From: Arabidopsis thaliana
Taxonomy: Eukaryota > Streptophyta > Magnoliopsida > Brassicales > Brassicaceae
Length of the DNA: 64,000 nucleotides
Assembly: GCF_000001735.4 (NCBI RefSeq)
Contig: NC_003071.7
Coordinates: forward strand, 12,641,151-12,705,150
Direction: 5' to 3'
Part shown: one piece after another, positions 39,318-51,704 of the stretch
Position numbering within the stretch: the stretch's first letter is position 1
Layout of the letters: each line of letters opens with the position of its first letter
The notes under the pieces: model-generated
What the model was told of the DNA's origin: nothing
Seen by the model: the letters and a program-made list of their open reading frames with translations, nothing else
Databases searched by the model: none
Program-made: the position numbers and the translations under genes

Positions 39318-41158
39318 CCGGATTTGTGATCCTGTGTGTTTTTGTTTATATTTTGTTACAATTGTGAAGTGTGAAACGCTTTAGGTTTGTTTGGAAAATG
39401 GTAAAATCTTTGTGGTGAGTAATGATCTAGGTACAGTTTGAGAGGTTATGTGACTAAAGAGTTAAAGATAGTCCAGCCGAAACATTTAGTTTAATAGTTT
39501 ATGTTATTGTTGATTTCGTCGATATATGTTGATTAAAAAGCATTTAGTCTAATAGTTTCTGTTATAGTCGATTTTGTTGAATGCGATATATGTTGATTAA
39601 CAAACATTAGCGCAAGACCAAATCATAGAGGGGTTAACCACTAAGATTCCCTTTGTTGAATAATTGATTAAAGGAAGAATATGGTAGACAACTATGAATA
39701 TAATTTTTTTAAAACTAAAAGGAAACACTTTTTTTTGGGGGTCAAACTAAAGTAAACACTTTAAATGGTATATTTAGTGCTTTAAAAACGAAATTAATGA
39801 TGAAAGTAATATCTCTCGTAATTATTTTACAGAAATGAAAGAGAAATGTTAATTAAGAATTGAAAGAGTGAAAAACGATTTCATTTGATGCTTTTTTTTC
39901 ATGCTTAAGAGTTTTTGATTCTATGTTGGTTAGTGTACATTCCATGAGATGGCGGTTGATAGACACCCATATCTCAACAAAATCAACTACAAACATGCGA
40001 ATCCCTGGTTTAGACGGATGCATAAACAAATTTCTTTTCTTGTTGATATTTCGATTAGAGAAGTAATGTAGTAACTTTTATGACTCTCTATTTTGATTCT
40101 ATAAACTCAAATGTCATAGCTATTACAGAACGTATTAATAACCTGTGAGACATTACATATGAACTCGTGTCATGCATGCATTTACATAGGTCCAAACTGC
40201 ATTGAACATAACTCCATCGTGTACATTAAAATCATAACGATGATTATGTCGTTTCTAATTAATTGGCTTATTGCATTGCCATTTCGTAAATCTTCACCCT
40301 TAGTGGCATGACACAAAACGGTGACAATTTGGTTTGTTGAGTAAGCAAACAAAAGGACATTGCATGGCTCGTGAGCAAGATATAAATCCTCGTAATAGTG
40401 CAGTACAACCTCATTCCATTGGAGACCTCTATGACTCAATCTATAGATTGAAAAGGAACATGCCAAAGCCACCAACACATGTCATTCCATATGAACACTT
40501 CTAGGTCTCTCATATACAATGTCAATATGTAATAAGAAATTTCTTTCCAAGTCTAAGAACGTGATTGACAAACCAATGAATCAAACAACTGCTCCACCAA
40601 CTTAACGAGAGGAAATAACTAAAAAGCCTTAAACGGTATTGAGTGAAAGATTTGAGTATCGTTGTACCTTGATTAGAATCTCAAAGAGTCAAAATTGCAA
40701 GTTAGTCAATTTAGTTATACGGCACATAAATAAAGTAAAACAAAAACATGCCGAAATTGCATTACGATTTTAGTGTTTTGACTAGTTTTGTACGTAGTAC
40801 TCTATGTGCAAACCAATAAAAAAGAAAAGTGTACAGTAAACACACTTGGTTCCACGACATAGGCCCAACCGAAGATTCATAAGTTATGAGTCATAACTCA
40901 TGAAGGCGGTGAGATCAGGTTCGATCTCATGCGCTATAATCACGTGCCTCAACTACCACCAAACCAAGATATTTTCTTCCTTTTCTCTAGACTGATCGCA
41001 ACCATAAGTATTATATAACTCTTTTACCCACCGAGCCTTGGTGACAAACATGCATATACATAATACATTAATGGTATGCACATATGTGTATATTCATTAG
41101 TTGTACTTATTGTATACAATATTTTATATAGAGAGACTTTGATGGTGCACATTCTTAT
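39318..41158. other. Spacer, C2H2 gene / TPR gene 3' flanks
   Basis: 1.8 kb between convergent genes. AT-rich. A short imperfect duplication is visible at about 39485-39610 (AGTTTAATAGTTTATGTTAT and AGTCTAATAGTTTCTGTTAT, each followed by a GATATATGTTGATTAA). Small open frames here lack ATG starts or coding character. No gene recognised. Confidence 0.65.
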
Positions 41159-43595
41159 CTAAATGGTGTCTTCATGAGACTCGTCATCAAGAGGGAAACA
41201 CGTGTCATCACCGCCGGTATTCCACAAGAAATTGGCGTAATTAGCGGCGTAGTAAGAGTTGGTCGGATCGGCATCAATTGCTTCTAAGAAAGTCTCCTCA
41301 GCCGCCCAAAGATCGTCCCGTGCTCTCCATAAGAACGTCGCATATTTGCTAAACGCCTCTGCATCTTTCGGTTCCACTCCTACCGCTCTCTTGAAATACT
41401 CTTCCGCTCTGTTACACATGAAATCACGTGAGAACTTATTCAATAGAGATAAGTAAAGACATGTGGAACGTATTAATGATGAAATGAATAACGCCAAAAG
41501 TGTTACGTGTGAAAATTAAATTTCCATATAATATGAATTAGGTACCGGTTACAAAAATGTGAAAGAATTATCAATTTAGCCATCATACTAACAAATAAGG
41601 ATCGGTTAGGAATAATATCAAACCATTCATCGTGTCACTAAAATCTATAATGCTTGTTAAGCCCAATTTTCTAAAGAATGCTACAATCTAGAACAAAAAA
41701 CTAACTGTATAAAGCTAATGACAAAAACATGGGTTAATTAATTTGGGTGGGAGATAAAATCTAGAAGACAAATTGTGATGTAACGACTTTTGTTGTTGGG
41801 TTATGGTGGGGAGTCTTTAAAACACAACCGTAAACTCCACTATCACTAAAACCCTCAAAGACTCAAAGCTCATTGGCTAGAACTTATCCCTAACACTGAC
41901 TGAGAGTTACATTATAATTTTCTTTATTTATTCTCTGTTAGATATTTGTGTAATGTCGTTTTTCCTCAAAGAGGAAAAGAAATTGGTTGGTGTATATTCT
42001 GCTGATGCGATTATTATGACAATTATGAATTTCCACAATCTGCCCCACTAGTGAATTAAAAAATCATCGAAGTCTGCGCCTATTTTTGACTCTATGCATC
42101 AACTTGTAGCCTCAGAAATTCACAACCCAAAAGAATCTAAAAGGAAGATTCGACCCTAACTCAATAACCAAATCTACTTAAGCTAAACTAAGATTAACAT
42201 AATTTAATTAGAAAACACATGATTAAAGTGTTACCTGTCATGGTCATTAGAGACGAGGTAAAGGAACTGAGCATAGTTAGCGAGTAGTAGAGGATTATTA
42301 GGCTCTTGAGACAGTTCTGTTTGATACATTAGCTCTGTTTTGAAGTAACCAGTGTCTTCCTCTGCTTCTACTCGAGCCTCTACATGAGACACGAACCGCT
42401 TCCTCGTCTCCTGATCCAACGAATCGTCAATATTTGAATACTGCATTCGTTCTGCTTCCTCCACCATCGAATTCCACAATCTATGTTCATCTTGTCCCGA
42501 TACTGACGGCTCTGACCCGAAATTCGATGATGACAATTGAGAAACTCCTTCGGGTATGATTGTTCTGAACTGTTCTGATCCATCGGATCCATCACCGTCA
42601 GTTCCGCTTAACACCGGCTTGACGTTTCCACCGCCGCCATTGTTGTTACCACCAACTGAAGCTATACTCCCACTAGGAGATGATACAAAGAACGTTTTCA
42701 CCACCGAGGAATCAAACTTCACGTTTGTTTCCTCTGTTTCACTAACAGTTGTTAACTCCGTAATCGTCGGAGGAAGAGGAGCAACAGCGGCTAAAGCGGA
42801 GCTGTTGTTACCGATAGAATAAACAGTGAAATTGGCTAAGAGAATCATAACATAAACCATCAACGTAGGAGTAGCAGAGAAAACTTGTTGAAACAACCAA
42901 ACGAAAGATTGTTGCATCTCTTCTCTAACTCTTAGCAAAATCTCTTGCAAGTCTTCGTAGAACAGAATCTCTCTCATATGTAAAGTAAAGCTCTGAAGCT
43001 CCCGTATCATAAACACCATTGAAGAAAAAGCTTTATTCATCGAGCAACACGCAGATTCACCAGCTTGTTTAACTCCTTCTTCCCATTGACGTTTCTTCTT
43101 TATAATACGAAGTGAAAGAGGAAGATCAACACTGTTTGCTTTCATTTCAATACTCGACAAATGAACCATCTCGTTCCATGGCGGCTCGATTGAATTCTCG
43201 TCGTCGTCATGGTGTGGGATATTGAATCTGAGAGTTAGCTCTTGGATTTTTTTCGAGAACTCTTCGTCGGAGAATGGATCTAAGTTTGCGCTATAAACTC
43301 TTCGAAACGACTGAGTTTTGATCGGTCTAGATGATGATGATGATGATTTCCATAGCTCACATGACTTGGGTCGATGAAGCTTCGTCGACGGAGTTCCGAA
43401 AAGAGCCGAACGGTTTAGTCTCTGTGTCACGAAACGACATGATAGAAACCGGCCGTCGTGTACTGTGCTACGTCGTTTTGAAGGAGATGTTATGGTTCCC
43501 GAAGCTAGGGTTTGAGATGGTGAAGAAGACTGATGAATAATAGGCTGAGTAGTCCATTGAAGGAAAGTAGACGAAGAAGCTACTTTCACCCCCAT
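41159..43595 (-). CDS. TPR-repeat protein with one predicted membrane segment
   Basis: Exons 42235-43595 and 41159-41408 join to 536 residues. The N-terminus is Ser/Thr/Arg-rich with few acids, compatible with plastid targeting (inference). A hydrophobic stretch at about residues 235-260 (TPTLMVYVMILLANFTVYSI) may cross a membrane. The C-terminal third has TPR-type helices: ELSQEPNNPLLLANYAQFLY, AVGVEPKDAEAFSKYATFLW and AIDADPTNSYYAANYANFLW, each with the ANYA.FLW pattern of a plant TPR subfamily. Middle parts are Ser/Gly-rich and probably disordered. A 5' UTR intron is likely upstream (about 43689-43843). TPR proteins usually act as scaffolds; the partner is unknown. A close relative lies near At1g07280 (memory). 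Confidence 0.87.
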
Positions 43596-46500
43596 GCGAA
43601 ATTTTCCTGATAGATATTGAATCTGAATTTGAAGATTCGAAACAGAGAGACTAGTTTCTTCAACAATGGCTTCTCCTTATTAGATTCCTGTAAATCATAA
43701 GAGAAATTGAATCCACTAATTATCTTGAGATTGAATCATTGAAGATGGCAAATCGGATAGTGGAAAGGTAATGTCACGAGAATCGATGGGTTCAACGAAT
43801 TAGTAAGAAAAAAAATAGGTAAAGAGAGGAAGAAAAACTCACCGGAAAATTTAAGTCTGAAATTTTCTCGGAGGAAAGCGAAACTCACTCGGGAAAATCC
43901 TGAGGAAGGCGCTTCACTTTTATTTTAGTAGAACGCGGAGAGAGAGAGAGTGAGGAGATGAGCTTTTATATACAGATGTCAAGGAAGGGTTTGTTGCGCA
44001 CGAGTTTATGATCGAAAATATCGAAATTAATTAAATTAAATATATGACCGGGTTAAAGCCGGTTATACAGCGACGTAAAGAATCTGACAAACAAGTAAGC
44101 CGGTGACAAGAACCGACTCACATGATTAACCGGAGATGTCATTAGGATTTATTATTTTTACATCTGACGGTTTAAGATAGACCAAGTGTCTCCCAGACTA
44201 TTGGGTTTTCTTTTGTCATTTTCTGACAACTAGTACTAGTGTATTGCGTACTGTATTTTGCCAATTTAAAATTTAAACCAATCAACGGTCTTGGAAAAGC
44301 CATGTAGATATTTTACTTGCTGTAAGATAATAATTTATTTTAAAATGGTTTAATTAGGAGTGTGAAAATAGTAACAGTTTTGCAAGAAGGTATGCTAAAA
44401 GAGTGGGTCCCGTAGTGTCCATGTAATCTGGCGTTAACTTTGATGTGTGGTAAGTGTTGCGATTTGCGTCTATGTTCATTTTGCCCTCTTTGGTATCAAA
44501 ATTTTTACATCTTTTTCTTTTAAATTTTGTTTGTATAGAAAACGTAAATACGTCTGATCCAAAATCGACGGATTCGAAAAATCGTAAATCGTTCATGAAA
44601 TGTGAGATCAAGTTTTGTAATGATGCAATGAAGGAAATAATTGCTTATAGAAAATTATGTTTTAGTTTTACCAAAGTAGTGATAGAAAATAATCTCCGTT
44701 CTAGGGAGATTTTGATTACACTGTTTCTCTATATGGTTATATAGTTGGGGTGACTATATAGTGGATCCTACTATTTTTTACTTGATTTGAGTAATTTATA
44801 AGATACCTTTTTCTGTGCATGTGCAATGATGATTGTAACAAATAACTACGACTTCGTAAATTATCGCATGCATGTATTTTTGAGATATATATCTAGTTTC
44901 GTAAGATTTGGAGCTGCCCCATTTAACAACTTATATTTTAAATTGAACAAATATCAAAACGTATTTAATAATTTCATAACCAACACACAATTCAAAACAC
45001 CAAAACCGAACTAAACTGAAACAAAACAAAGAAAACCAAATTAACTGCAATTGAAATTTACAACAACAAAAAATGAACCAATTTACAATTTCGGTCTCAA
45101 TTTGATAAATATGTATAAACGTGAGTTAAACAATGTAGACCATAATGGACGAGCTTATAAGTTCTAGTTCGGGAAAAATCAGCCGAAAAAACTGTAACCA
45201 AACCTAACCGAAAAATCGAAAGTTAAGAAGAATAACACAAGTGGTTTATATCTTGTTTTGTTTATAGGGTGGTTATATCTTGTTGAAACGTGCCAAATGG
45301 AGGGGGTAAAAAAACCGACGGTGGAGAAGGAGAGAAAGGTATGCACCAACTTGCCGTAATTTGACGTCGTTGAGACATTGACGTTAGAAGAAGGTGAAGA
45401 ATTGACGGCTCTCGTTGGTATTCGGCTTATGTCCTTCTTAACGGTTGATATTTATTGTTCTTTCAACAATATTGGACTCTTCTCACCTTTCATTGATATT
45501 TATTTATTCCCTTAGTTTATTCAATTCCATTTTACAAAACGTACGGTGGAATCTGACCTTGTCCTAATTTCAGTTTTTTTTTTCCTTTTTATTATCGTCT
45601 ATATTTGGACCATCGAGAATATTTCGTAATTAAAAACTTTAGGGTACACATGGATTTAAAACGAATTAGCTCGTCTCGTTACGAGTTTTATGAATATAGG
45701 ATGTGAAATGTGTTTTGAAAGAAAGTTCTAGAGGAACATATACTGATTATAACCAGTCCCTCATAGAAACTAAGCTTAATCGAAATAGACATGAAATAGC
45801 AACTGAATTCAACGTTAATCATTATATCACCAGAAGAAGAATGGTAGATGTATATGAGAAAGAAAATAAGTACTGAGAGCAGTTGTAATTATTCTTGAAT
45901 AGACATAACATATTGTAATCTCGACCAACTTAAGGTGTAATTTATATCTTATAAATCCTTGTTCTGTAACTCTATTTACCTTAGCTCTCCATAACTATAT
46001 TATTTGGATGAATAAATCCCTGATAATTGGCTTCTTTTCTTTAAAAATATTCTAAATAATAAAATGCTTTCGAACAAAAGATTAAATATTATTGGAGAGT
46101 TCATAGAAATATTTTTCCATACCATTTTCTAAATGCATTATTATCAATGTTGGTGTGGACCATAGTCGGACGGTAGGCTAAGGGTGTGAGATCCGCTTAG
46201 TTCTATTAAAAAATTCTCGTATCCTCGGCATGGCCCGTCAATTTAAGTAAATATAAAATATGTAATATGAATACTTGAATTTAGCAAGAGATAAGATCAT
46301 GTGGATTATTTGATTTGTTCGTTTGGGAAATGTACAATTCTAAAAGGTGAAAAAGTTAGTTATAGATTATGCAAGTGATGGAACTAATTGCTAATGGGCA
46401 GCGACAAGGAAGACTAGTATTAAGACAAATCATAAAACCAAACGCTAAATGTCCAAAAATGTATGGAGGGTTAATAAAAACAAAGAGAAAATGATAGAAT

Positions 46501-46985
46501 AAATCATGTGATATATACTAAGGAGTAAGGGGGTTTGGTTTATGAAGATTGATATGATGGAGCTGGGCAATGAAACAAATGACGATATGATCGATGGGCA
46601 TTACACAGTGAAAAACTTTTTGGCAGTGAATAATGTTAATTAAATATGATCATGACGATATCAAAATAAGATGTTAGATATATATATATATATATTCACA
46701 TTTTTTAACAATAGAAGATCTCGATACGGAGGTGTTATATGTTATTTAACAATAGGAATGTGTTACTTTGTATACCAAGTTGTCTAGGGAGGTAAGCTGT
46801 TAAATTGACCATATTTTTTGTGTGAGGGTAAATATCAGTGAAACGCATCGTATATTGGTCATCCGATAAATATTGTTGTATTGCATGTCAGCCTTCTCAA
46901 GAATAATTTTGATTGGATATGTAGTGGTTAATTAGTTGGCGATTGAAATACCACCTAACCTCGATTTTGGGGTATTATGGAAAAA
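43596..46985. other. Gene-poor AT-rich spacer with TPR gene promoter
   Basis: The left 400 bp hold the leader and promoter of the TPR gene (GA run near 43936-43950). The rest, to about 46985, is AT-rich DNA without a supportable gene. It includes (TA)n at about 46678-46692 and small open frames of no coding character. No transposon ends, tRNA or rRNA were recognised, but old degraded insertions would be hard to see by eye. Confidence 0.6.
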
Positions 46986-46987
46986 AT

Positions 46988-47235
46988 GGCAAAAAGTAGA
47001 GTTTGAATTCTGACAATGAGAAGAAGAACGTTCGCAAAGCTCAAAATGTTTGTTGAGAATGTGTATAATCAAAATGTTTCATTGTTTTATATTTATTTTT
47101 GCCAAGGTTCATTTGCTTAGGTCTTATGTTGTAACACCTATCTTTCATCTAATGATATTTACTCTCTTAGCAGCAAAAAAAGAGAGTAGAATTTGGATTC
47201 CGACAATGAGAAGAAGAACGTTCGCAAAGCTCAAA
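46988..47235 (+). repeat. Spaced direct repeat, 34-bp identical core, 190-bp period
   Basis: A 34-bp word beginning GACAATGAGAAGAAGAACGT is identical at 47012-47045 and 47202-47235. Looser similarity extends about 25 bp upstream of each (AAAAAGTAGAGTTTGAATTC and AGAGAGTAGAATTTGGATTC). The 150 bp between them are unrelated and AT-rich. It may be the trace of a local duplication or of an insertion. Confidence 0.85.
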
Positions 47236-48253
47236 TATTGAATGCAATTTAATTTATATAAGGTAAATAATTTGGTTGATTAATATGCAACTCTTATGTA
47301 CTTTATATAACACAACAAAATATAAAAATCAAATTAACATATATAGGAACTAAATTCTTACATAGTTATGACTCTTGAAAGGAGGATATAGCCAATACGA
47401 AAATCAAAAGGAGAGAGACATTACAAAGGCCACCACTCTTATTATCTCTTATCTTCTTTCCACCTAGTATTTATCAAAAAAATCCTTCATTTTATATTCG
47501 TAGATATCTAGTCTACGCATGCATTGATTTTTTTGGATACATGCACATCATATAATAAATCATCGTCAATTCATGTGGATATCCTTCTTCTATATCAATG
47601 CATTGATTTTTTTTGGCAACAAATCGTATGATATATGATCAATGTATGTGGATATCCTTCTTCTATATCAATGCATTGATATTTTGGCTACACATCATAT
47701 GATATATCATCGATTTATGTGGATACCCTTCTTCCATAAAACCTTTTATGAACCAGATATACATGAAAAATATCTCCACGTCGTCTTTATATGTTGATAT
47801 GATGATATCTCATACTTCAATGATTATATATATGAGGAAATAAATAAATATAAGTGCATTGACAGTTTGACACATAGATCACCTAGCTTTCTTATCTTAT
47901 ATTCTGATTCTTTTTTGTCATTATATGTAATTTCTGATCTATCAAGTAGTTAAGAGTGAATAAACTATATACAGTTGCTTCATATTTTTTTATACTATAT
48001 GTATATAATGAGAAAAGCTATTATAGGTTAAGATACGTTTACTATTGTTGTGCACGTAATTAACTATTATCACTTTTTTTCCCCCGCCAGAGATGGTAAT
48101 GTGGTAAATGGTCATATATGGGCCGTTAAAGGGCTTTAATAGGCGTTAAATTGTTCAAACCATAATGCGGCCCAATAAAATTGCCGCGAAGCCGATGGTT
48201 TAAAACGGTAGCCGAAGAAAACCGGGCGGCGAAAAAATTCTGTTCCATTGCTA
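47236..48253. other. Upstream region of CDC6 (contains tandem repeat)
   Basis: 1 kb of AT-rich DNA. It includes the tandem repeat at 47520-47745 and, near the right end, TGGGCC at 48119-48124 and GGCCCAATAA at about 48172, both of the site II/UP1 type found upstream of plant growth genes. Confidence 0.6.
47520..47745 (+). repeat. Three-copy tandem repeat, about 73-79 bp period
   Basis: Three units start with GCATTGATTTTT or GCATTGATATTT at 47521, 47600 and 47673. Each continues through a CATCATATRATA-type palindromic stretch to TGTGGATATCCTTCTTCTAT (last unit GTGGATACCCTTCTTCCAT). Units 1 and 2 share 20 bp of exact sequence at their ends. The third is cut short. Noncoding. Confidence 0.85.
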
Positions 48254-48261
48254 TTTCCCGC
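48254..48261 (+). promoter_or_regulatory. E2F site upstream of CDC6
   Basis: A perfect TTTCCCGC, the E2F/DP consensus, 175-182 bp upstream of the CDC6 ATG. Arabidopsis CDC6 is a known E2F target in S phase (established knowledge). Confidence 0.75.
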
Positions 48262-48340
48262 TACTTCCATTTTTCCCTCTTTGTTTACTTTTTTTTTTTT
48301 TTTCATTTATTTTTCTTATCTCATTTTCCTCTTAAAAACC

Positions 48341-48553
48341 ATGAGATTGATTCTTCACTTCGATTCCATTGGATCTCAATCTCAACATCGATCTCGATCT
48401 CCCGCCTTTTTTCTGCCTCCTTCTGATAACCTACAATGCCTGCAATCGCCGGACCTAGTTCTTCCCCTCAGAAACATGTCGTCGGTTCTAGATCGGAGAG
48501 TATCGGAGGTGTTAGATCCGCCGAAGTCAACACTTCTCGGAAACGGAAGTTGA
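48341..48553 (+). other. Upstream ORF overlapping the CDC6 start
   Basis: ATG at 48341 (A at -3) opens a 70-codon frame that ends at TGA 48551-48553, 115 bp inside the CDC6 coding sequence and out of its frame. If transcription starts upstream of 48341, ribosomes using this ATG would bypass the CDC6 ATG at 48436. A 2-codon frame (ATG GTT TAA) also lies at 48195. The peptide itself shows no conserved feature. Whether the mRNA includes it is unknown. Confidence 0.5.
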
Positions 48554-51500
48554 TATCCGATTCGGCTGCGGAGGTTTCAGCGACGGTGGTGTTGCCTGTG
48601 AATTCGATATCTACACCGATGAAATGGAAATCGCCTCGTCGATGTGCTGTTTCAATCCCTAAGACCTCTGATGAGGTAAGCTCCTTGTTCTTAGTTTAAT
48701 TGTTTGGTTTAGTTTATTCGAGTGAGAGAATCAATTTGATTGTAGTTCTGATTGCAGGAGATTAAGGAAGATTCTAATGAAAAATTGGAAAATCCAGTGA
48801 TATCTGTTTGTTTAGAGGTTAAATCAAAGTGGAACCCTAAAGGTATGTATATATGATGAGCTTTTTGATTCTCATGCTCTTAGTTAGTTTGATTGTATGA
48901 TTGATGTATCTTGAATGGATACAGATGATGAACAAATGAAAGCTGTGAAGGAGGCATTACATGTATCTAAGGCACCGTCAACTGTTGTTTGTCGTGAGGA
49001 TGAGCAAAGACGGGTTTTCGAGTTTGTTAAAGGTTGTATGGAGCAGAAGAAGGCTGGTAGTTTGTATATATGTGGGTGTCCTGGAACTGGAAAGTCACTA
49101 TCCATGGAGAAAGTAAGACTACAAGCTGAAGAATGGGCAAAGCAGGTAACCAATCTTTGTGCATGTTTCATAAATTGTGATTAGTTTGAATCTTTCAATA
49201 GAAGGATTGATCTTTCATGAATTCTTACAGGCAGGTTTGCATTGTCCTGAAACAGTGTCTGTTAATTGCACATCACTGACAAAAAGTACAGATATTTTCT
49301 CCAAGGTAAGACCTTATCCAGTCGAAAATTACTCGAAGTTATTGGTCTCATCATTTCAGTATAGTTGTTAATTGAGTTATTTTGTTTTTAGATACTTGGT
49401 AACTATGAGTCCGGGAAGAAAGCTAATGGTTCATTTTCACCTCTACAACAACTTCAGAGATTGTTTTCTCAAAAGCAACAACAATCCAGATCAAAGATGA
49501 TGTAGGTTTTTCTTTTGTTTTTGGTCTTGTGATATGATGACCTGCTAGATAAGTAGATATAATTTGTTGCGCTGTTTCTCATTCAAACTTTATCTGCAGG
49601 CTAATAATTGCAGATGAAATGGATTACTTGATCACAAGAGACCGAGGTGTCCTTCATGAGCTTTTTATGCTCACAACTTTGCCATTGTCAAGGTGTATAC
49701 TTATAGGTACTGTCTTTTGCGTTATTAATGTTCATTTTTTAAAATCTGTTTCCTATGGTCAAACAAGTTTTAAGTTTAAAGTTCGTATTTGTCCTCCAGG
49801 TGTAGCAAATGCAATAGACCTTGCAGATCGTTTCCTTCCAAAATTGAAGTCTCTTAATTGTAAGAATTTCTCCATCACTGTGTGGTGCCATTTGAACACT
49901 CTTCTTTCTTCACCATATGTACCTAAGCTTTGATGAAGATTAAAAGTTGAGTATACTTCTGTAACTTATACTTCCATCCAATGCAGGCAAACCTTTGGTT
50001 GTCACTTTCCGTGCCTATTCTAAAGATCAGATCCTTAGGATTCTGCAGGAGAGGCTTGTGGTAAGTCTTAAAAGATGCCTTTAATGAGAGAGGAATGGCT
50101 GATTAATGGTATTCAAGGAATTATGAAGAAAAAATGCATAGTAGATTAACATGTCAATAACAATTTTTGACCCATTTAAGGACCTTGAAACTATATGATG
50201 ATATATCTAATCTAAACTTATGGTACTTCTATGTTGATCTTAAATTATTATTTTCACTATTTGTAACAGGCACTTCCATTTGTTGCATTTCAGTCCAATG
50301 CCTTGGAAATATGTGCAAGAGTAAGAAAATATATGTCATTTTTTTATTTCTCTCAACCTTGTTTTCATTTTGATATTCTTTAATTGATATTCATAATGTT
50401 TGCATTGTTCCAGAAAGTATCAGCTGCATCAGGAGACATGAGAAAGGCTCTATGTGTCTGCAGGTGAAATCTCTTACGAATTTCGTTTCCTTTGAGTTTG
50501 TTCTTGTATTGCATATGATGAATGAGATAGAAATGGGCTTTATACTGTAAATTCACTCTTAAAATCATTACATTAAAGATGACAATCTCAGTTAACTCAC
50601 ATTTTTTTTCAATTTCCAGGAGCGCTCTAGAAATCTTAGAAATAGAAGTTAGAGGATCAATAGATCAAGAACCAAAAGGTCCAGTTCCAGAGTGTCAAGT
50701 GGTTAGTATTTTACTCTCTACTTTACTCAGTTCACTTACTGACGATGCAAATATCCATAGAAACCGTTGTCTTATCCCATAATTGTTTTTATCGAATCTA
50801 TAGGTCAAGATGGATCATATGATAGCTGCATTGTCCAAGACGTTTAAATCTCCAATAGTTGACACCATCCAGTCTCTACCTCAACACCAACAAGTAAGTT
50901 ACACATCAAAACACACACACTTATTGATATCTGGTTCTTCTCGTTTTTAACTATTAAGTAACTGTTAGGATATGCTTACAACATGATCTTACCTAGAATT
51001 AGCAAAATCGTAGTATTAAGAGAACAAACTTGAAGTCACAAAGAAACTAAAGACCCGTGTTGGTTCTCTGACTTAGTGGCTAATAAGACCTACTCTGAAA
51101 GTATGTAATGGACTGAAATAACATGCTTCTATTGAAAACTTGCAGATCATAGTCTGTTCTGCTGCAAAGGCTTTTCGAGGGAGCAAAAAGGATAGAACCA
51201 TTGCAGAGGTAAATCTTCATTGAATGAGCAATACACAAACACAACTCATGAATTTATAGACATTGTACATAATATTCATCTCTGTCTTCACACTTTGATG
51301 CAGTTAAATAAGCTATACTTGGAAATCTGTAAATCTTCGATGATAACTCCAGCTGGAATTACTGAGTTCAGTAATATGTGTACAGTGCTAAATGATCAGG
51401 TACTTATCTAATCCTATAAGATTAACTCTCATGTTTGTGTATGGTTTATGCATTATATAATAGACATTTGATTGAAATGTCATTGTTTTGTTTGGCACAG

Positions 51501-51704
51501 GGGATTCTAAAACTTAGTCTTGCTCGAGACGATAAACTAAAGAGAGTGAGCCTTAGAGTAGATGAAGCAGACATCACATTTGCTCTTAAGGTATATACAT
51601 TACACTCTTTGTTTATTATTCCGAAAATGCAGTTTCTTAAGTTAACACCTTCTCTTTTCATTGCACCACAGGAGATTCGATTCTTCCGCAACTGTCTTCT
51701 ATGA
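48436..51704 (+). CDS. CDC6: DNA replication licensing ATPase CDC6
   Basis: AAA+ ATPase that works with ORC and CDT1 to load MCM helicases at origins in G1. Sixteen exons join to 508 residues, the known length: 48436-48675, 48758-48842, 48925-49145, 49231-49305, 49392-49501, 49600-49706, 49800-49859, 49987-50060, 50270-50320, 50414-50463, 50620-50701, 50804-50893, 51146-51208, 51304-51399, 51501-51590 and 51672-51704. Walker A is GCPGTGKS (159-166), Walker B LIIADEMD (245-252), and sensor 2 lies near SGDMRKAL. The C-terminal winged helix ends ADITFALKEIRFFRNCLL. Three full CDK consensus sites lie in the N-terminal 75 residues (SPQK, TPMK, SPRR), fitting cell-cycle control. An upstream ORF overlaps the start. 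A paralogue CDC6B is on chromosome 1 (memory). Confidence 0.95.

Noticed and set aside
40182-40478. 98-codon open frame on the minus strand
   Set aside because: Starts without ATG, no recognisable domain, lies in AT-rich spacer.
46100-46260. GC-richer patch in AT-rich spacer, considered as tRNA or insertion remnant
   Set aside because: Does not fold into a cloverleaf by eye, no B box, no terminal repeats.
34854-48180. Transposon or retroelement remnants in the gene-poor part
   Set aside because: No gag/pol/transposase frames, long terminal repeats or clear terminal inverted repeats were found by reading; absence is not proven.
48181-48426. 81-codon frame before CDC6
   Set aside because: T-rich leader translated by chance; different frame from CDC6 and no conserved features.
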